This document shows, in pieces, positions 49,370 through 57,410 of a DNA stretch of 64,000 nucleotides. A model generated the notes under the pieces. The model saw nothing but the letters and a program-made list of their open reading frames with translations. It made no database searches and was not told the origin of the DNA. Within the stretch, counting starts at the first letter, position 1, and each line of letters begins with the position of its first letter. A program made the position numbers and the translations under genes. Source of the DNA: Limnohabitans sp. 2KL-51 (GTDB lineage Bacteria; Pseudomonadota; Gammaproteobacteria; Burkholderiales; Burkholderiaceae_C); NCBI RefSeq assembly GCF_003063645.1, contig NZ_NESJ01000011.1, positions 1-64,000 of the forward strand, given 5' to 3'.

Positions 49370-51537
49370 AACGTTTTTCTTTTTTGATCGCCTTTAGTCT
49401 GGGCGCATTGGCCCTGATTTGGGTCGCGGCTGCCGTGGCCAACAGCCACTTTTTGGTGCTGGTCATGACCTTTTTGATTGGCGCTGTTTATAGTTTTGGT
49501 GCTTGGGAGCTGCGCCAATACCGCGCCACCACGAACGCGCTGAACCAGGGCCTGGGCCAAGTCCCCGCCGACCTGGTCCAGCTGAGCGACTGGCTCATCA
49601 CCTTACCTGCGGCCTTGCAAAACCCGGTGCGCCATCGGGTGCAAGGCGAGCGCGTGGCCCTGCCCGGCCCGGTGTTCACCCCTTACCTGGTGGGCCTGCT
49701 GGTCATGCTGGGTATGTTGGGCACTTTTTTGGGCATGGTAGTCACCCTCAACGGCGCGGTGTTCGCGCTCGAAGGTTCTAACTCCATTGCGGGCGTGCGG
49801 GCCGCGTTTTCCGAACCCATCAAAGGCCTGGGCCTGGCCTTTGGCACCTCGGTCGCGGGCGTAGCCACCTCGGCCATGCTGGGCCTGATGAGCAGTCTGG
49901 CCCGCCGTGAACGGGCCCTGTCTTCGCAGCAACTCGACACCCTGGCCCACACCCAGCTGCAGCGTTTTTCGCTCGCGCACCAGCGCCAGCAAAGTTACCT
50001 GGCGCTGGCGCAGCAAGCCCAGGCCCTGCCGCAAGTGCTGCAGCAACTGCAGGCCCTGATGGCGCAGATGGCCAGCAGCACCGCGCAAACCCACACCCAA
50101 CTGCTGGCCAGCCAGCACAGCTTTCAGCACATGGTGCAGCAAGAGGTGCACAGCGCCTACACGGGTCTGGCGCAATCGGTGGACCAGTCGCTGCGCACCA
50201 GCCTCGGCCAAAGCCTGCAACTGGCCAGCGAAGGCATACGCCCCGTGGTGCAAGCCACCATGGCGCAGCTGGCCGAACAGGCCCAATCCCTGAACGAACG
50301 CTTGGCGCACAACACCCAGCAGCAACTGGCCGAGGTGCACACGCAGCTCACGGCCACCGCCGCCACGCTGGCGCACACCAGCGCCCAAACACTGAGCCTG
50401 CACGAGCAAAGCAACGCCCGCATGAGCGAGCGCGTGGGCCAGACGCTCGCGGCCTTTGGCCAGAACTTCGAGCGCAGCGCCCAGGCCTTGGTCGCACAAG
50501 TGGGCCAGACCCAAACCGAACAACACGCCCTGCAAAGCACTGCCGACCAGCAGCGCCTGGCCAGCTGGCAAGCCGCGCTGCACGGCATGGCCGATGGGCT
50601 GCAGCAGCAGTGGCAAACCTCGGGCACGCAGACCCTGGCCCAACAACAAGCCATTTGCGACACCCTGGCTCGCACCGCACTAGATATCAGCGCCCACAGC
50701 CAAACCCAGGCCACCCAAACCCTGGCCGAGATCACCCGCTTGCTGGCCAGCAGCGAAGCGCTGGTGCAAACGCGCATCGCCGCCGAGGCGCAGTGGACCG
50801 CTCAGCACAGCCAGCGCGCCGAAGAACTCTCGTCCCTGCTGCGCGAGGAACTGTCGGCCCTGCGCCACGCCGAAGACGCGCGCGGCCAAGCCGCCGTGGC
50901 CCGCCTGGCCGAGCTGCAAAGCACCGTCACGGCCCACCTGAGCACCCTGGGCACCGCCTTGGAGGCGCCCATCACCCGCCTCATCGAAACCGCCTCCGAA
51001 GCGCCCAAAGCCGCGGCCGAAGTCATTGGCCGGTTGCGCCAGGAAATCTCGGTCAGCGTGGCGCGTGACAACGCCTTGCTCGAAGAGCGCACCCGCATTC
51101 TGGGCACGCTCAGCACCTTGCTCGACGCGATCAACCACGCGTCCACCGAGCAGCGCGGTGTGATCGACGCTCTGTTGGTGAGCAGCCAGGCCTCGCTGGC
51201 GCAGACCAGCGAGCAGTTCCAGCAACACGTCGCGCAGGAGACCGACAAATTGGGCGGCATCGCCGCGCAAGTCACCGCCAGCGCGGTGGACGTGGCCAGC
51301 CTGGGCGAGAGCCTGGGCTTTGCCGTGCACGCCTTCAGCCAGACCAACGAACAACTCATGGCCCAGTTGCAGCGCATCGAACAGGCTTTGGACAAATCGA
51401 TGACACGCAGCGACGAGCAACTGGCCTATTACGTGGCACAAGCCCGCGAGATCATTGACCTGAGCATCGGCAGCCAAAAGGACGTGCTCGACGCCCTGCA
51501 GCGCCGCACCGATCTGGTCAGTGAGGGGGCCATCTGA
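49366..51537 (+). CDS. DUF802 MotA/TolQ/ZorA-like membrane protein with long cytoplasmic tail
   Basis: Uncharacterised. The 723-residue protein has two N-terminal membrane segments (about 5-24 and 28-46) and a second pair at about 105-128 and 153-177. The second pair resembles the channel helices of TolQ, ExbB, MotA and ZorA: LGMLGTFLGMVVTL, then IKGLGLAFGTSVAGVATSAM. The remaining 540 residues are Gln/Ala/Glu-rich and predicted helical, similar in architecture to the long tail of ZorA. It starts within the preceding stop (ATGA) and its own stop overlaps the OmpA-like gene (TGATG), so stoichiometric expression is likely. Confidence 0.8.
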   Translation: MKRFSFLIAFSLGALALIWVAAAVANSHFLVLVMTFLIGAVYSFGAWELRQYRATTNALNQGLGQVPADLVQLSDWLITLPAALQNPVRHRVQGERVALPGPVFTPYLVGLLVMLGMLGTFLGMVVTLNGAVFALEGSNSIAGVRAAFSEPIKGLGLAFGTSVAGVATSAMLGLMSSLARRERALSSQQLDTLAHTQLQRFSLAHQRQQSYLALAQQAQALPQVLQQLQALMAQMASSTAQTHTQLLASQHSFQHMVQQEVHSAYTGLAQSVDQSLRTSLGQSLQLASEGIRPVVQATMAQLAEQAQSLNERLAHNTQQQLAEVHTQLTATAATLAHTSAQTLSLHEQSNARMSERVGQTLAAFGQNFERSAQALVAQVGQTQTEQHALQSTADQQRLASWQAALHGMADGLQQQWQTSGTQTLAQQQAICDTLARTALDISAHSQTQATQTLAEITRLLASSEALVQTRIAAEAQWTAQHSQRAEELSSLLREELSALRHAEDARGQAAVARLAELQSTVTAHLSTLGTALEAPITRLIETASEAPKAAAEVIGRLRQEISVSVARDNALLEERTRILGTLSTLLDAINHASTEQRGVIDALLVSSQASLAQTSEQFQQHVAQETDKLGGIAAQVTASAVDVASLGESLGFAVHAFSQTNEQLMAQLQRIEQALDKSMTRSDEQLAYYVAQAREIIDLSIGSQKDVLDALQRRTDLVSEGAI

Positions 51538-52178
51538 TGCCCGAGCAAGACGCCGACATCGAATCCACCTCGCCCACCTGGATCTCGTTTGCCGACCTGA
51601 TGACCGGCCTGCTGGGCGCCTTTGTGCTGCTGCTGGTCGGCGTCATGGCCGCCCAACTGGACATGGCCTCGCAGCTTGAGGTGGAGGTGCAAAAGCGCCA
51701 GATCGAAGAACAAAAACGCCTCTCGCTTGAGAACGCCTTGGCCATTCCTCTGGCCAGTGGCCGCATCACCTTGAACAACGGCCGCATCGGCATCAGCGGC
51801 AAACTGCTGTTCAAGCTCAACTCGGACCAGCTCGAGCCTGAAGGCCGCCAACTGCTCAAAAGCCTGGTGCTGCCGCTGCGCAGCTACCTGCAAACGCGTG
51901 ACGAAATGCTGATGGTCAGCGGCTTCACCGACGACCGGGCGATCACCAGCCGCAACCGCGAATTCGCGGACAACTGGGAACTTTCAGCCCAGCGCGCCCT
52001 CACCGTCACGCGCACCCTGATCGAAGAAGGCATCCCTGCGTCATTGCTGTTCGCCGCCGCCTTTGGCCAGGAACAAGCCCTGGTGCCAAACACCAACGAA
52101 CAAGCCCGCGCACAAAACCGCCGCGTGGAAATGGCCCCGGTGCCCAAGGCCAACAACACGGCCCGAACAGCGCCATGA
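51537..52178 (+). CDS. MotB/ZorB-like OmpA-domain protein
   Basis: Likely partner of the DUF802 protein. The 213-residue product has one N-terminal membrane segment with the MotB-type motif WISFADLMTGLLGAFVLLLV; Asp20 corresponds to the proton-binding aspartate of MotB, TolR and ZorB. A short coiled coil (about 45-65) leads to an OmpA/MotB peptidoglycan-binding domain (about 80-205) with LLFKLNSDQLEPEG, VSGFTDD, LSAQRALTV and NRRVEM. It is one of four overlapping genes and is not adjacent to flagellar or Tol genes. Confidence 0.85.
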   Translation: MPEQDADIESTSPTWISFADLMTGLLGAFVLLLVGVMAAQLDMASQLEVEVQKRQIEEQKRLSLENALAIPLASGRITLNNGRIGISGKLLFKLNSDQLEPEGRQLLKSLVLPLRSYLQTRDEMLMVSGFTDDRAITSRNREFADNWELSAQRALTVTRTLIEEGIPASLLFAAAFGQEQALVPNTNEQARAQNRRVEMAPVPKANNTARTAP

Positions 52179-52783
52179 CCGAAGCCTCACCCAGCCCTTC
52201 GGATGCGCAGGCTCTTTTACAACCGGCACAGGCCGCCGAAGCTGCCCAGCTGGACCCCGTGGGCTGGCACCACATCCAGGTACTGACAGAACGCACCCGC
52301 ACCCAAACAGGCCTGGCGCAAGTGCTGCTGCAGGCCAAGCTGAACTCGGCTCTTGCGCAGTTGCAGGCGCGGCTGGCAGCGCAAAAAAAGCAGCACATCC
52401 CGCACATCCAACCCACCCGCGACGCGCCATCGCCCTTGTCGGCATTGCTGCGAGACATGTCAGCGCCCTCGGCCGAACGCCCCTTGAGCCCCGGCGGCCA
52501 TGGGCGCATGGACAAGCCGCACATCGTGCAGTTTCGCCAGCAGCTGGGCAAGATGAGCGTGCAAAAAAAAGTCACCCAAGCCATCGCCCAAGCCCCGCAA
52601 AACGCCGGGCCCATCAACTCCCACATGCTGGTGCTGCGCTCGCTGGGCCTGATGCGCGACCTCTCGCCCGACTACCTTAACCGCTTCATGGGTTATGTGG
52701 ACACGCTCTTGTTTTTGGACATGCCACAAACGGTCAAAGCCACACCCAAAAAGGCCGTGCCCGCGAGCAAGTCAGAGCGGTGA
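52175..52783 (+). CDS. DUF2894 family protein
   Basis: Function unknown. The 202-residue protein seems soluble, with a Gln/Ala-rich N-terminal half and a conserved C-terminal segment GLMRDLSPDYLNRFMGYVDT. No catalytic motif is seen. The start overlaps the preceding stop (ATGA) and it closes the DUF3348-DUF802-OmpA-DUF2894 operon; TauD-like gene converges 15 bases away. Confidence 0.83.
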   Translation: MTEASPSPSDAQALLQPAQAAEAAQLDPVGWHHIQVLTERTRTQTGLAQVLLQAKLNSALAQLQARLAAQKKQHIPHIQPTRDAPSPLSALLRDMSAPSAERPLSPGGHGRMDKPHIVQFRQQLGKMSVQKKVTQAIAQAPQNAGPINSHMLVLRSLGLMRDLSPDYLNRFMGYVDTLLFLDMPQTVKATPKKAVPASKSER

Positions 52784-52798
52784 TGCGGCCTGAACCGC

Positions 52799-53788
52799 TC
52801 AGGCCAAAGCCGCAGCCGCAGGCGCAGGAAAGCCATTGCGCCCCGGAAACTCGGGTGCCAAAGTGCGCGCGTTGGGCATCTTGACCCACAGGCGCAGCAT
52901 CTTGCGGTTGAGTTCGTGCACGCCGTGGTCTTCAAACCCATTGCGCGAGTGCAGCACGGCATAGTTGTTGGCAAACTGCAAGTCACCGGGCTCCAGCATC
53001 ATGTCCAAACGAAAATCTGCGCGGTGCATGATCTCGTCAAACAAATCGAGTGCCTCGATTTCGACCTTGGACAGCGGCAGGTTGCGGATTTCATGGCCCA
53101 ACTCGATGTACTGGCGCAGGTAGCGGCAGCTGAGTTTTCCATCGTTATGGCTGAAGATGGGTGACAGGCTGGGCTGGTCTTCGCACAGGTGAGAGAAAAA
53201 CCAAGTGCGGTAGTACAGGCCCAGATACTCCGAGTGCTTATCCAAAATCTCGTTGTAGATCGCGGCCACGCTCACCAGCGAACTCAAACCGCCCTGCTTG
53301 GCCTTGCGGATGCACAGCAGACCCACCACATCCGACGGGTCCGAGTGGTAGGGCAGGTACAGGTTGGTTTCGTAGACGCGGGTGGTTTTCTTCGTCACAT
53401 CGCCCACATTCATCACCAGACCCAAAAGTTCGCCCTTGGGGTTTTGCCGCACGGGCACACCCATGTGCAGGCCAATGCCGTAATAAAGAATCTGGATCTG
53501 CTCTTCGTTGTAGCGCTCGACAGGCAATCCGCGCAAGACCAGAAATCCCCGGCCGTTTTCCAGTTCATCGCTGTGCACTTGGAGCTGCTGCGCCCAGTCA
53601 CCGATCGGAAAGTCTTCTTTGCCAAAGTTCGGAAACGTCAGCCCTTGGGCTTGGACGTGGGCCAAGGCCGCGTCAAGGGTCGCCAGCACGGACGCGCTGA
53701 GGTGGTGCAACCACGCGCTGTCACCCACCATGTCCGCCCCCTTCCAGGCGGCCGGTCCGGTGATGGCTTGTTTCATGATGAGGCCCAT
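52799..53788 (-). CDS. TauD/TfdA-family Fe(II)/2-oxoglutarate dioxygenase
   Basis: Predicted non-heme iron oxygenase. The 329-residue protein has the metal ligands HxD in PYHSDPSDVV and the distal histidine in NNYAVLHSRNGFED followed by the cosubstrate arginine region. Substrate is unknown; taurine is not implied. The start has AAAGGA upstream; the frame continues 77 codons further back into btuD and was trimmed. It follows btuD by 37 bases on the same strand, an unusual last gene for a B12 uptake operon. Confidence 0.85.
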   Translation of the reverse strand: MGLIMKQAITGPAAWKGADMVGDSAWLHHLSASVLATLDAALAHVQAQGLTFPNFGKEDFPIGDWAQQLQVHSDELENGRGFLVLRGLPVERYNEEQIQILYYGIGLHMGVPVRQNPKGELLGLVMNVGDVTKKTTRVYETNLYLPYHSDPSDVVGLLCIRKAKQGGLSSLVSVAAIYNEILDKHSEYLGLYYRTWFFSHLCEDQPSLSPIFSHNDGKLSCRYLRQYIELGHEIRNLPLSKVEIEALDLFDEIMHRADFRLDMMLEPGDLQFANNYAVLHSRNGFEDHGVHELNRKMLRLWVKMPNARTLAPEFPGRNGFPAPAAAALA

Positions 53789-53825
53789 GGCAATTCCTTT
53801 GGTGTGTTTGACAGCAAAAAACAGC

Positions 53826-54614
53826 TTAATCGATGCGGCAGCTCGCCCCGCCAAGCCGCGGCAACACCACCCACTGCCCGTCGAGTGCGTGAATGCGGAT
53901 GCGTTGGTCAAATACCGCCTCGATGGCCGCGTGCGTGGTCGCATCGCAGCCTGCACCGTGGTGCACCACCTGGCCTTCGCGCATGACGACGATGTCGTCG
54001 GCGTGCAGCGCCATGCCAATCTCGTGCAGAACGCTGACCACCGTGGTGCCCTGCGCCAAGAGGCAGTGCACCTGCTCGAGCCAGTCCACTTGGTGGGGCG
54101 GGTCCAGGTTGGCCAAGGGTTCGTCCATCAGCATGGTGGGCGCATTGCCCGCCATGGCGCGGGCCAGCAGCACGCGTTGGCGCTCGCCGCCCGACAACTC
54201 GCCCAGCGTGCGCTCGCGCCAGTCCCAGGCCTGTGTGGCCTTGAGGGCGGCTTCCACCATTTGCGCGTCTTGCGCTGAAGGTGCGCCCAGCCAGCTTTGG
54301 TGTGGCAAGCGGCCAAGCATGGCCACGTCCCACACGCGCAAGTCCAGCGTGCTGGCTTCCCCCTGCCCCAGCCAGGAAAGTTGCAAGGCCCTTTGCTGGC
54401 GAGTGAGCGAGTCCAGCGGCTGGCCCTGCAACAGCACTTGCCCGCTGTGCGGCAACAAACCTGCCAGCGCTTTGAGCAAACTCGATTTTCCAGCCCCGTT
54501 GGGGCCAACCACACAGGTCCAGCGGCCCACCGCGATCTGCAGGTCAATGCCCTGCAGGACCCTGCGGCCACCCAACTCGGCGCTCAGTTGCCGGGTTTGC
54601 AGCGCGGCGCTCAT
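53826..54614 (-). CDS. btuD: cobalamin ABC transporter ATP-binding protein BtuD
   Basis: Powers vitamin B12 import. The 262-residue protein has Walker A GPNGAGKSSLL, the LSGGERQRVLLARAM signature, Walker B MLMDEPLANLD and the switch histidine in SVLHEIG. It overlaps btuC by four bases (ATGA). Iron-siderophore (FhuC-type) specificity is excluded mainly by the btuB, btuF and riboswitch context. Confidence 0.92.
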   Translation of the reverse strand: MSAALQTRQLSAELGGRRVLQGIDLQIAVGRWTCVVGPNGAGKSSLLKALAGLLPHSGQVLLQGQPLDSLTRQQRALQLSWLGQGEASTLDLRVWDVAMLGRLPHQSWLGAPSAQDAQMVEAALKATQAWDWRERTLGELSGGERQRVLLARAMAGNAPTMLMDEPLANLDPPHQVDWLEQVHCLLAQGTTVVSVLHEIGMALHADDIVVMREGQVVHHGAGCDATTHAAIEAVFDQRIRIHALDGQWVVLPRLGGASCRID

Positions 54615-55633
54615 GAGCGCGCTCCCGTGTCGGCATCTCGGTACACGCGCCAGAGCAAATAGCCCCCGCCCAACACCGCCGTGAGCACGCCCACAGGCAG
54701 CTCTTGCGGCGCCAACACTACGCGGGCCACCACATCGGCCAGCACCAGCAAGGCCCCGCCCATCAGGGCTGACAGGAGCAAACGCCAAGCGTGCGTGCAG
54801 CGCACCAGCGAGCGCACCAAATGCGGCGCGGCCAAGCCGACAAAAGCCACCAGCCCGATGTGGGCCACAGCCGCCCCCGTGGCCAAAGAAATCACACCCA
54901 CCAGCACCATGCGGGCCAGTGGCAGCGGTACGCCCAAGCTTTGCGCGGTGGCTTCACCCAAACTGAGCGCATCCAGCACACGGGCAAAGACCCAGGCCAA
55001 GGCCAAGCACAGGGCAAGCACCGTCGCCATCGTGGCGCAAGCGCTCCAGCTGACAAACGCGGTCGAGCCCAGCATGAAGCCCTGCATGGCCTGCAGCACC
55101 TGCGGCTGCAGCAGCGAAATCAACGACGTGACCGCCCCCAGCACCACGCCCACCACCACGCCCGCCAACAACAGGCGCAGCGTTTGTTGCACACCACGCG
55201 CCAGCAGCAGCGTCAGCACCACCGCCAGCACAGCGCCCACAAAGGCCGCACCGGTCAGGCCCAAACCCAGCCAAGCGGTCATGGCCCAGGCGCTGCCACC
55301 CCACAAGCTCAAATACACACCCACGCCAAGGGATGCACCCGAGGCACTGCCCAGCAAATAAGGATCGGCCAGCGGGTTGCGAAACAGACCTTGCGCCACC
55401 GCCCCGGCCAGGCCCAACAAAGCCCCGCCGAGCCATGCGCCCAGGCTGCGCGGCAAACGAATGTCCCACACAATCTGGCGCGACACCGCGTCGGCCCCCG
55501 CCGTCCACCAGGCCTGCCAACCCTGACTGCCAGCGGCCGTGCCCAGCACCACCACGGCCAGGCCCAATGCCAAGAGCATCAGCGCCCAGCGTGGTGCGTG
55601 GGTGTGGGTGTGGGTGTGGACTTGGGAATTCAT
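54611..55633 (-). CDS. btuC: cobalamin ABC transporter permease BtuC
   Basis: FecCD-family permease with about ten membrane helices. The 340-residue protein has RLPRSLGAWLGGALLGLAGA, RNPLADPYLLGSASGAS and the conserved GLAAPHLVRSLV near the C-terminus. The N-terminus carries a His-Thr repeat (HTHTHTH) encoded by a six-base tandem repeat. It overlaps both btuF and btuD by four bases. Confidence 0.93.
   Translation of the reverse strand: MNSQVHTHTHTHAPRWALMLLALGLAVVVLGTAAGSQGWQAWWTAGADAVSRQIVWDIRLPRSLGAWLGGALLGLAGAVAQGLFRNPLADPYLLGSASGASLGVGVYLSLWGGSAWAMTAWLGLGLTGAAFVGAVLAVVLTLLLARGVQQTLRLLLAGVVVGVVLGAVTSLISLLQPQVLQAMQGFMLGSTAFVSWSACATMATVLALCLALAWVFARVLDALSLGEATAQSLGVPLPLARMVLVGVISLATGAAVAHIGLVAFVGLAAPHLVRSLVRCTHAWRLLLSALMGGALLVLADVVARVVLAPQELPVGVLTAVLGGGYLLWRVYRDADTGARS
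55596..55618. repeat. six-base tandem repeat in the 5' end of btuC
   Basis: About three to four imperfect copies of GTGGGT (plus strand) encode the HTHTHTH stretch of BtuC. Copy number change in multiples of six keeps frame, so it would vary tail length rather than switch expression. Confidence 0.6.
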
Positions 55634-56529
55634 CGCTGCACACCCGTGTCAACTTGGGCCGCTGCGCGGTTCAGACAGTTGGCCATCAGCTGCGCGCCTT
55701 CGGCCATGCGCGGGCCAGCGCGCACCAGCATGTCCGAATCGCCCTGTTTGAACACGCACAGGCGCTGGCCTTGCATGGCCCGCAAGCGGCTCCAACCCGG
55801 GCGCTGCAGCATGCTGGCGCGGCTGCTGTCGCCCGCCATGATCACATCAGGCCGGGCTTGCACCACCCACTCGGGGTTGACCTGCGGAAACGGCCCCATC
55901 GATGCAGGCAGGATGTTGGCCACGCCCATGCGGCTGAGTGTCTCGCCCATGAAAGACGATTCACTTGCGCCATAGGGCGCAGGGCTCACCTCAAAGTAAA
56001 CCCGCTGCTGCCGCGCGGCGGGGCTGAGCGATTGCACCGTCGCCTGCAGGCCCGCCTGAATGCTTTGCCAGACCCGCTCGCTGTCAGCGGCGGGCACATG
56101 CAGCGCCTGCGCCACGGTTCGCCACACACGCAGCGCGTCGGCGTGGTTGCGCGGCTCCAGGCGCAGCACCTTCAAGCCCAGAGCCTGCAAGCGGTCCGCG
56201 CCCCGGGTAGAACCTGCCGCCAGCACCAGGTCGGGCTTGAGGGCGACGATGCTCTCGATGTTCGGGTCCAGCCCACCGCCCACGCGCGGCACAGCTTTGA
56301 CCGACTCGGGCCAGTTGGAATAGCGGTCCAGACCCACGAGTTTGTGGCACTGGTTCAAGGCGCAGACGGTTTCGGTGAGGGACGGCAGCAAGCTCACGAT
56401 GCGCTGCGGGGCTTGGTCGATCTGCACTTTTTGCTGGCGGTCGTCGAGCACGGTGACGGCCTGTGCGGGCTGCAGTATTGCGCATAAAAAGAAACAGGCA
56501 AACGCCCCCAAAAACCAAGAAGTCGTCAT
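55630..56529 (-). CDS. btuF: periplasmic cobalamin-binding protein BtuF
   Basis: Delivers B12 to BtuCD. The 299-residue precursor has a Sec signal peptide (MTTSWFLGAFACFFLC to PAQAV) and the two-lobed helical-backbone binding fold with PQRIVSLLPSLTETVCAL, KLVGLDRYSNWP and LKPDLVLAAGS. The start lies inside a dispersed-repeat-like sequence and the 124 codons upstream that stay open belong to another frame. It overlaps btuC by four bases. Confidence 0.9.
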   Translation of the reverse strand: MTTSWFLGAFACFFLCAILQPAQAVTVLDDRQQKVQIDQAPQRIVSLLPSLTETVCALNQCHKLVGLDRYSNWPESVKAVPRVGGGLDPNIESIVALKPDLVLAAGSTRGADRLQALGLKVLRLEPRNHADALRVWRTVAQALHVPAADSERVWQSIQAGLQATVQSLSPAARQQRVYFEVSPAPYGASESSFMGETLSRMGVANILPASMGPFPQVNPEWVVQARPDVIMAGDSSRASMLQRPGWSRLRAMQGQRLCVFKQGDSDMLVRAGPRMAEGAQLMANCLNRAAAQVDTGVQR

Positions 56530-56551
56530 TCCCGCGAAGGTAGAAATCCAG
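56524..56551. repeat. dispersed-repeat-like element at the btuF start
   Basis: CGTCATTCCCGCGAAGG followed by TAGAAATCCAG resembles the very common betaproteobacterial repeat whose left arm is GTCATTCCCGCGAAGGC and right arm CGGGAATCCAG; the right arm is degenerate here. The ATG of btuF on the minus strand is formed by the GGGAATGACG end of this element. Only one copy was noticed in the window. Confidence 0.5.
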
Positions 56552-56593
56552 ACGCGTGATCGGCTCACGACGTGCTGGCTTGACGACAAACAC

Positions 56594-57397
56594 TCAGGCA
56601 TGCAGTGCTTCCCACTGGCTGAATATGCGGTACATCTGTGCCACGCCATCGGTGAGCGCTGCAGGCCCAGGCTGCAAAATATCGGCCGATTTGATTTCAA
56701 AAATCTGCCCCGTACGAACGGCCGGCACGTCTTGCCAACCGGGCCGCACCGCGACTTTTTCCGGGCGAAATTTCTTGCCGCACAAAGAGCCGATGATGAT
56801 GTCGGGCGCGCGCTCGATGATGGTTTGGCCGCTGGCGATGATCCTGTCGCGCCCCATGGGTTGCAGCGCCAGCTCAGGAAAAATATCGTCCCCGCCCGCA
56901 ATGCCCATCAATTCAGACACCCAGCGGATGGTGCTCATGTGGGGATCGTCCCATTCCTCAAAATAGACCCGCGGCCGGCGCTTGAAACCCGCCGCCTTTT
57001 GGGTGATGGCGTCCAGCTCAGCGCGCATGCGCGACAACCGGGCCATACCCTGCTCTCCCTGCCCCACCATCGCGGCTACTTGGTAGAGCACCGAAAAAAT
57101 CTCGTCCACACTGCGCTGGTTGAACACCGTGACCTGCACACCGGCCTTGATCAGCAAAGAAGCGATGTCGGCCTGCAGGTCCGAAAACCCAAAAACACAA
57201 TCAGGCTTGAGCGCCAGAATCTTATCGATCTTGGCGGTTAAAAAAGCACTGACCTTGGGCTTTTCTTCGCGGGCCCGACGCGGGCGCACCGTGTAGCCCG
57301 AGATGCCCACGATGCGCGCCTCCTGCCCCATCAGGTACAACCATTCGGTCGTTTCCTCGGTCAAGCAAACGATGCGTTGGGGCGAGAGGTGATGCAT
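56594..57397 (-). CDS. BtuF-like cobalamin-binding protein without signal peptide
   Basis: Periplasmic-binding-protein fold of the BtuF/HutB type but with no signal peptide; it begins MHHLSPQRIVCLTEETTEWL. The 267 residues include GISGYTVRP, LKPDCVFGFSDLQAD and YFEEWDDPHMSTIRWV, the last typical of cytoplasmic cobalamin-binding relatives. It is 13 bases after btuB and 64 before btuF. It may be a cytoplasmic B12 binder or use a non-Sec route; the catalytic role is none that I can see. Confidence 0.85.
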   Translation of the reverse strand: MHHLSPQRIVCLTEETTEWLYLMGQEARIVGISGYTVRPRRAREEKPKVSAFLTAKIDKILALKPDCVFGFSDLQADIASLLIKAGVQVTVFNQRSVDEIFSVLYQVAAMVGQGEQGMARLSRMRAELDAITQKAAGFKRRPRVYFEEWDDPHMSTIRWVSELMGIAGGDDIFPELALQPMGRDRIIASGQTIIERAPDIIIGSLCGKKFRPEKVAVRPGWQDVPAVRTGQIFEIKSADILQPGPAALTDGVAQMYRIFSQWEALHA

Positions 57398-57410
57398 GGG
57401 CCGGGTCCAA

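Noticed and set aside
48521..52783. Calling the operon a complete Zorya system
   Set aside because: No ZorC, ZorD or ZorE homologue is adjacent; only the motor pair is similar and other envelope roles are possible.
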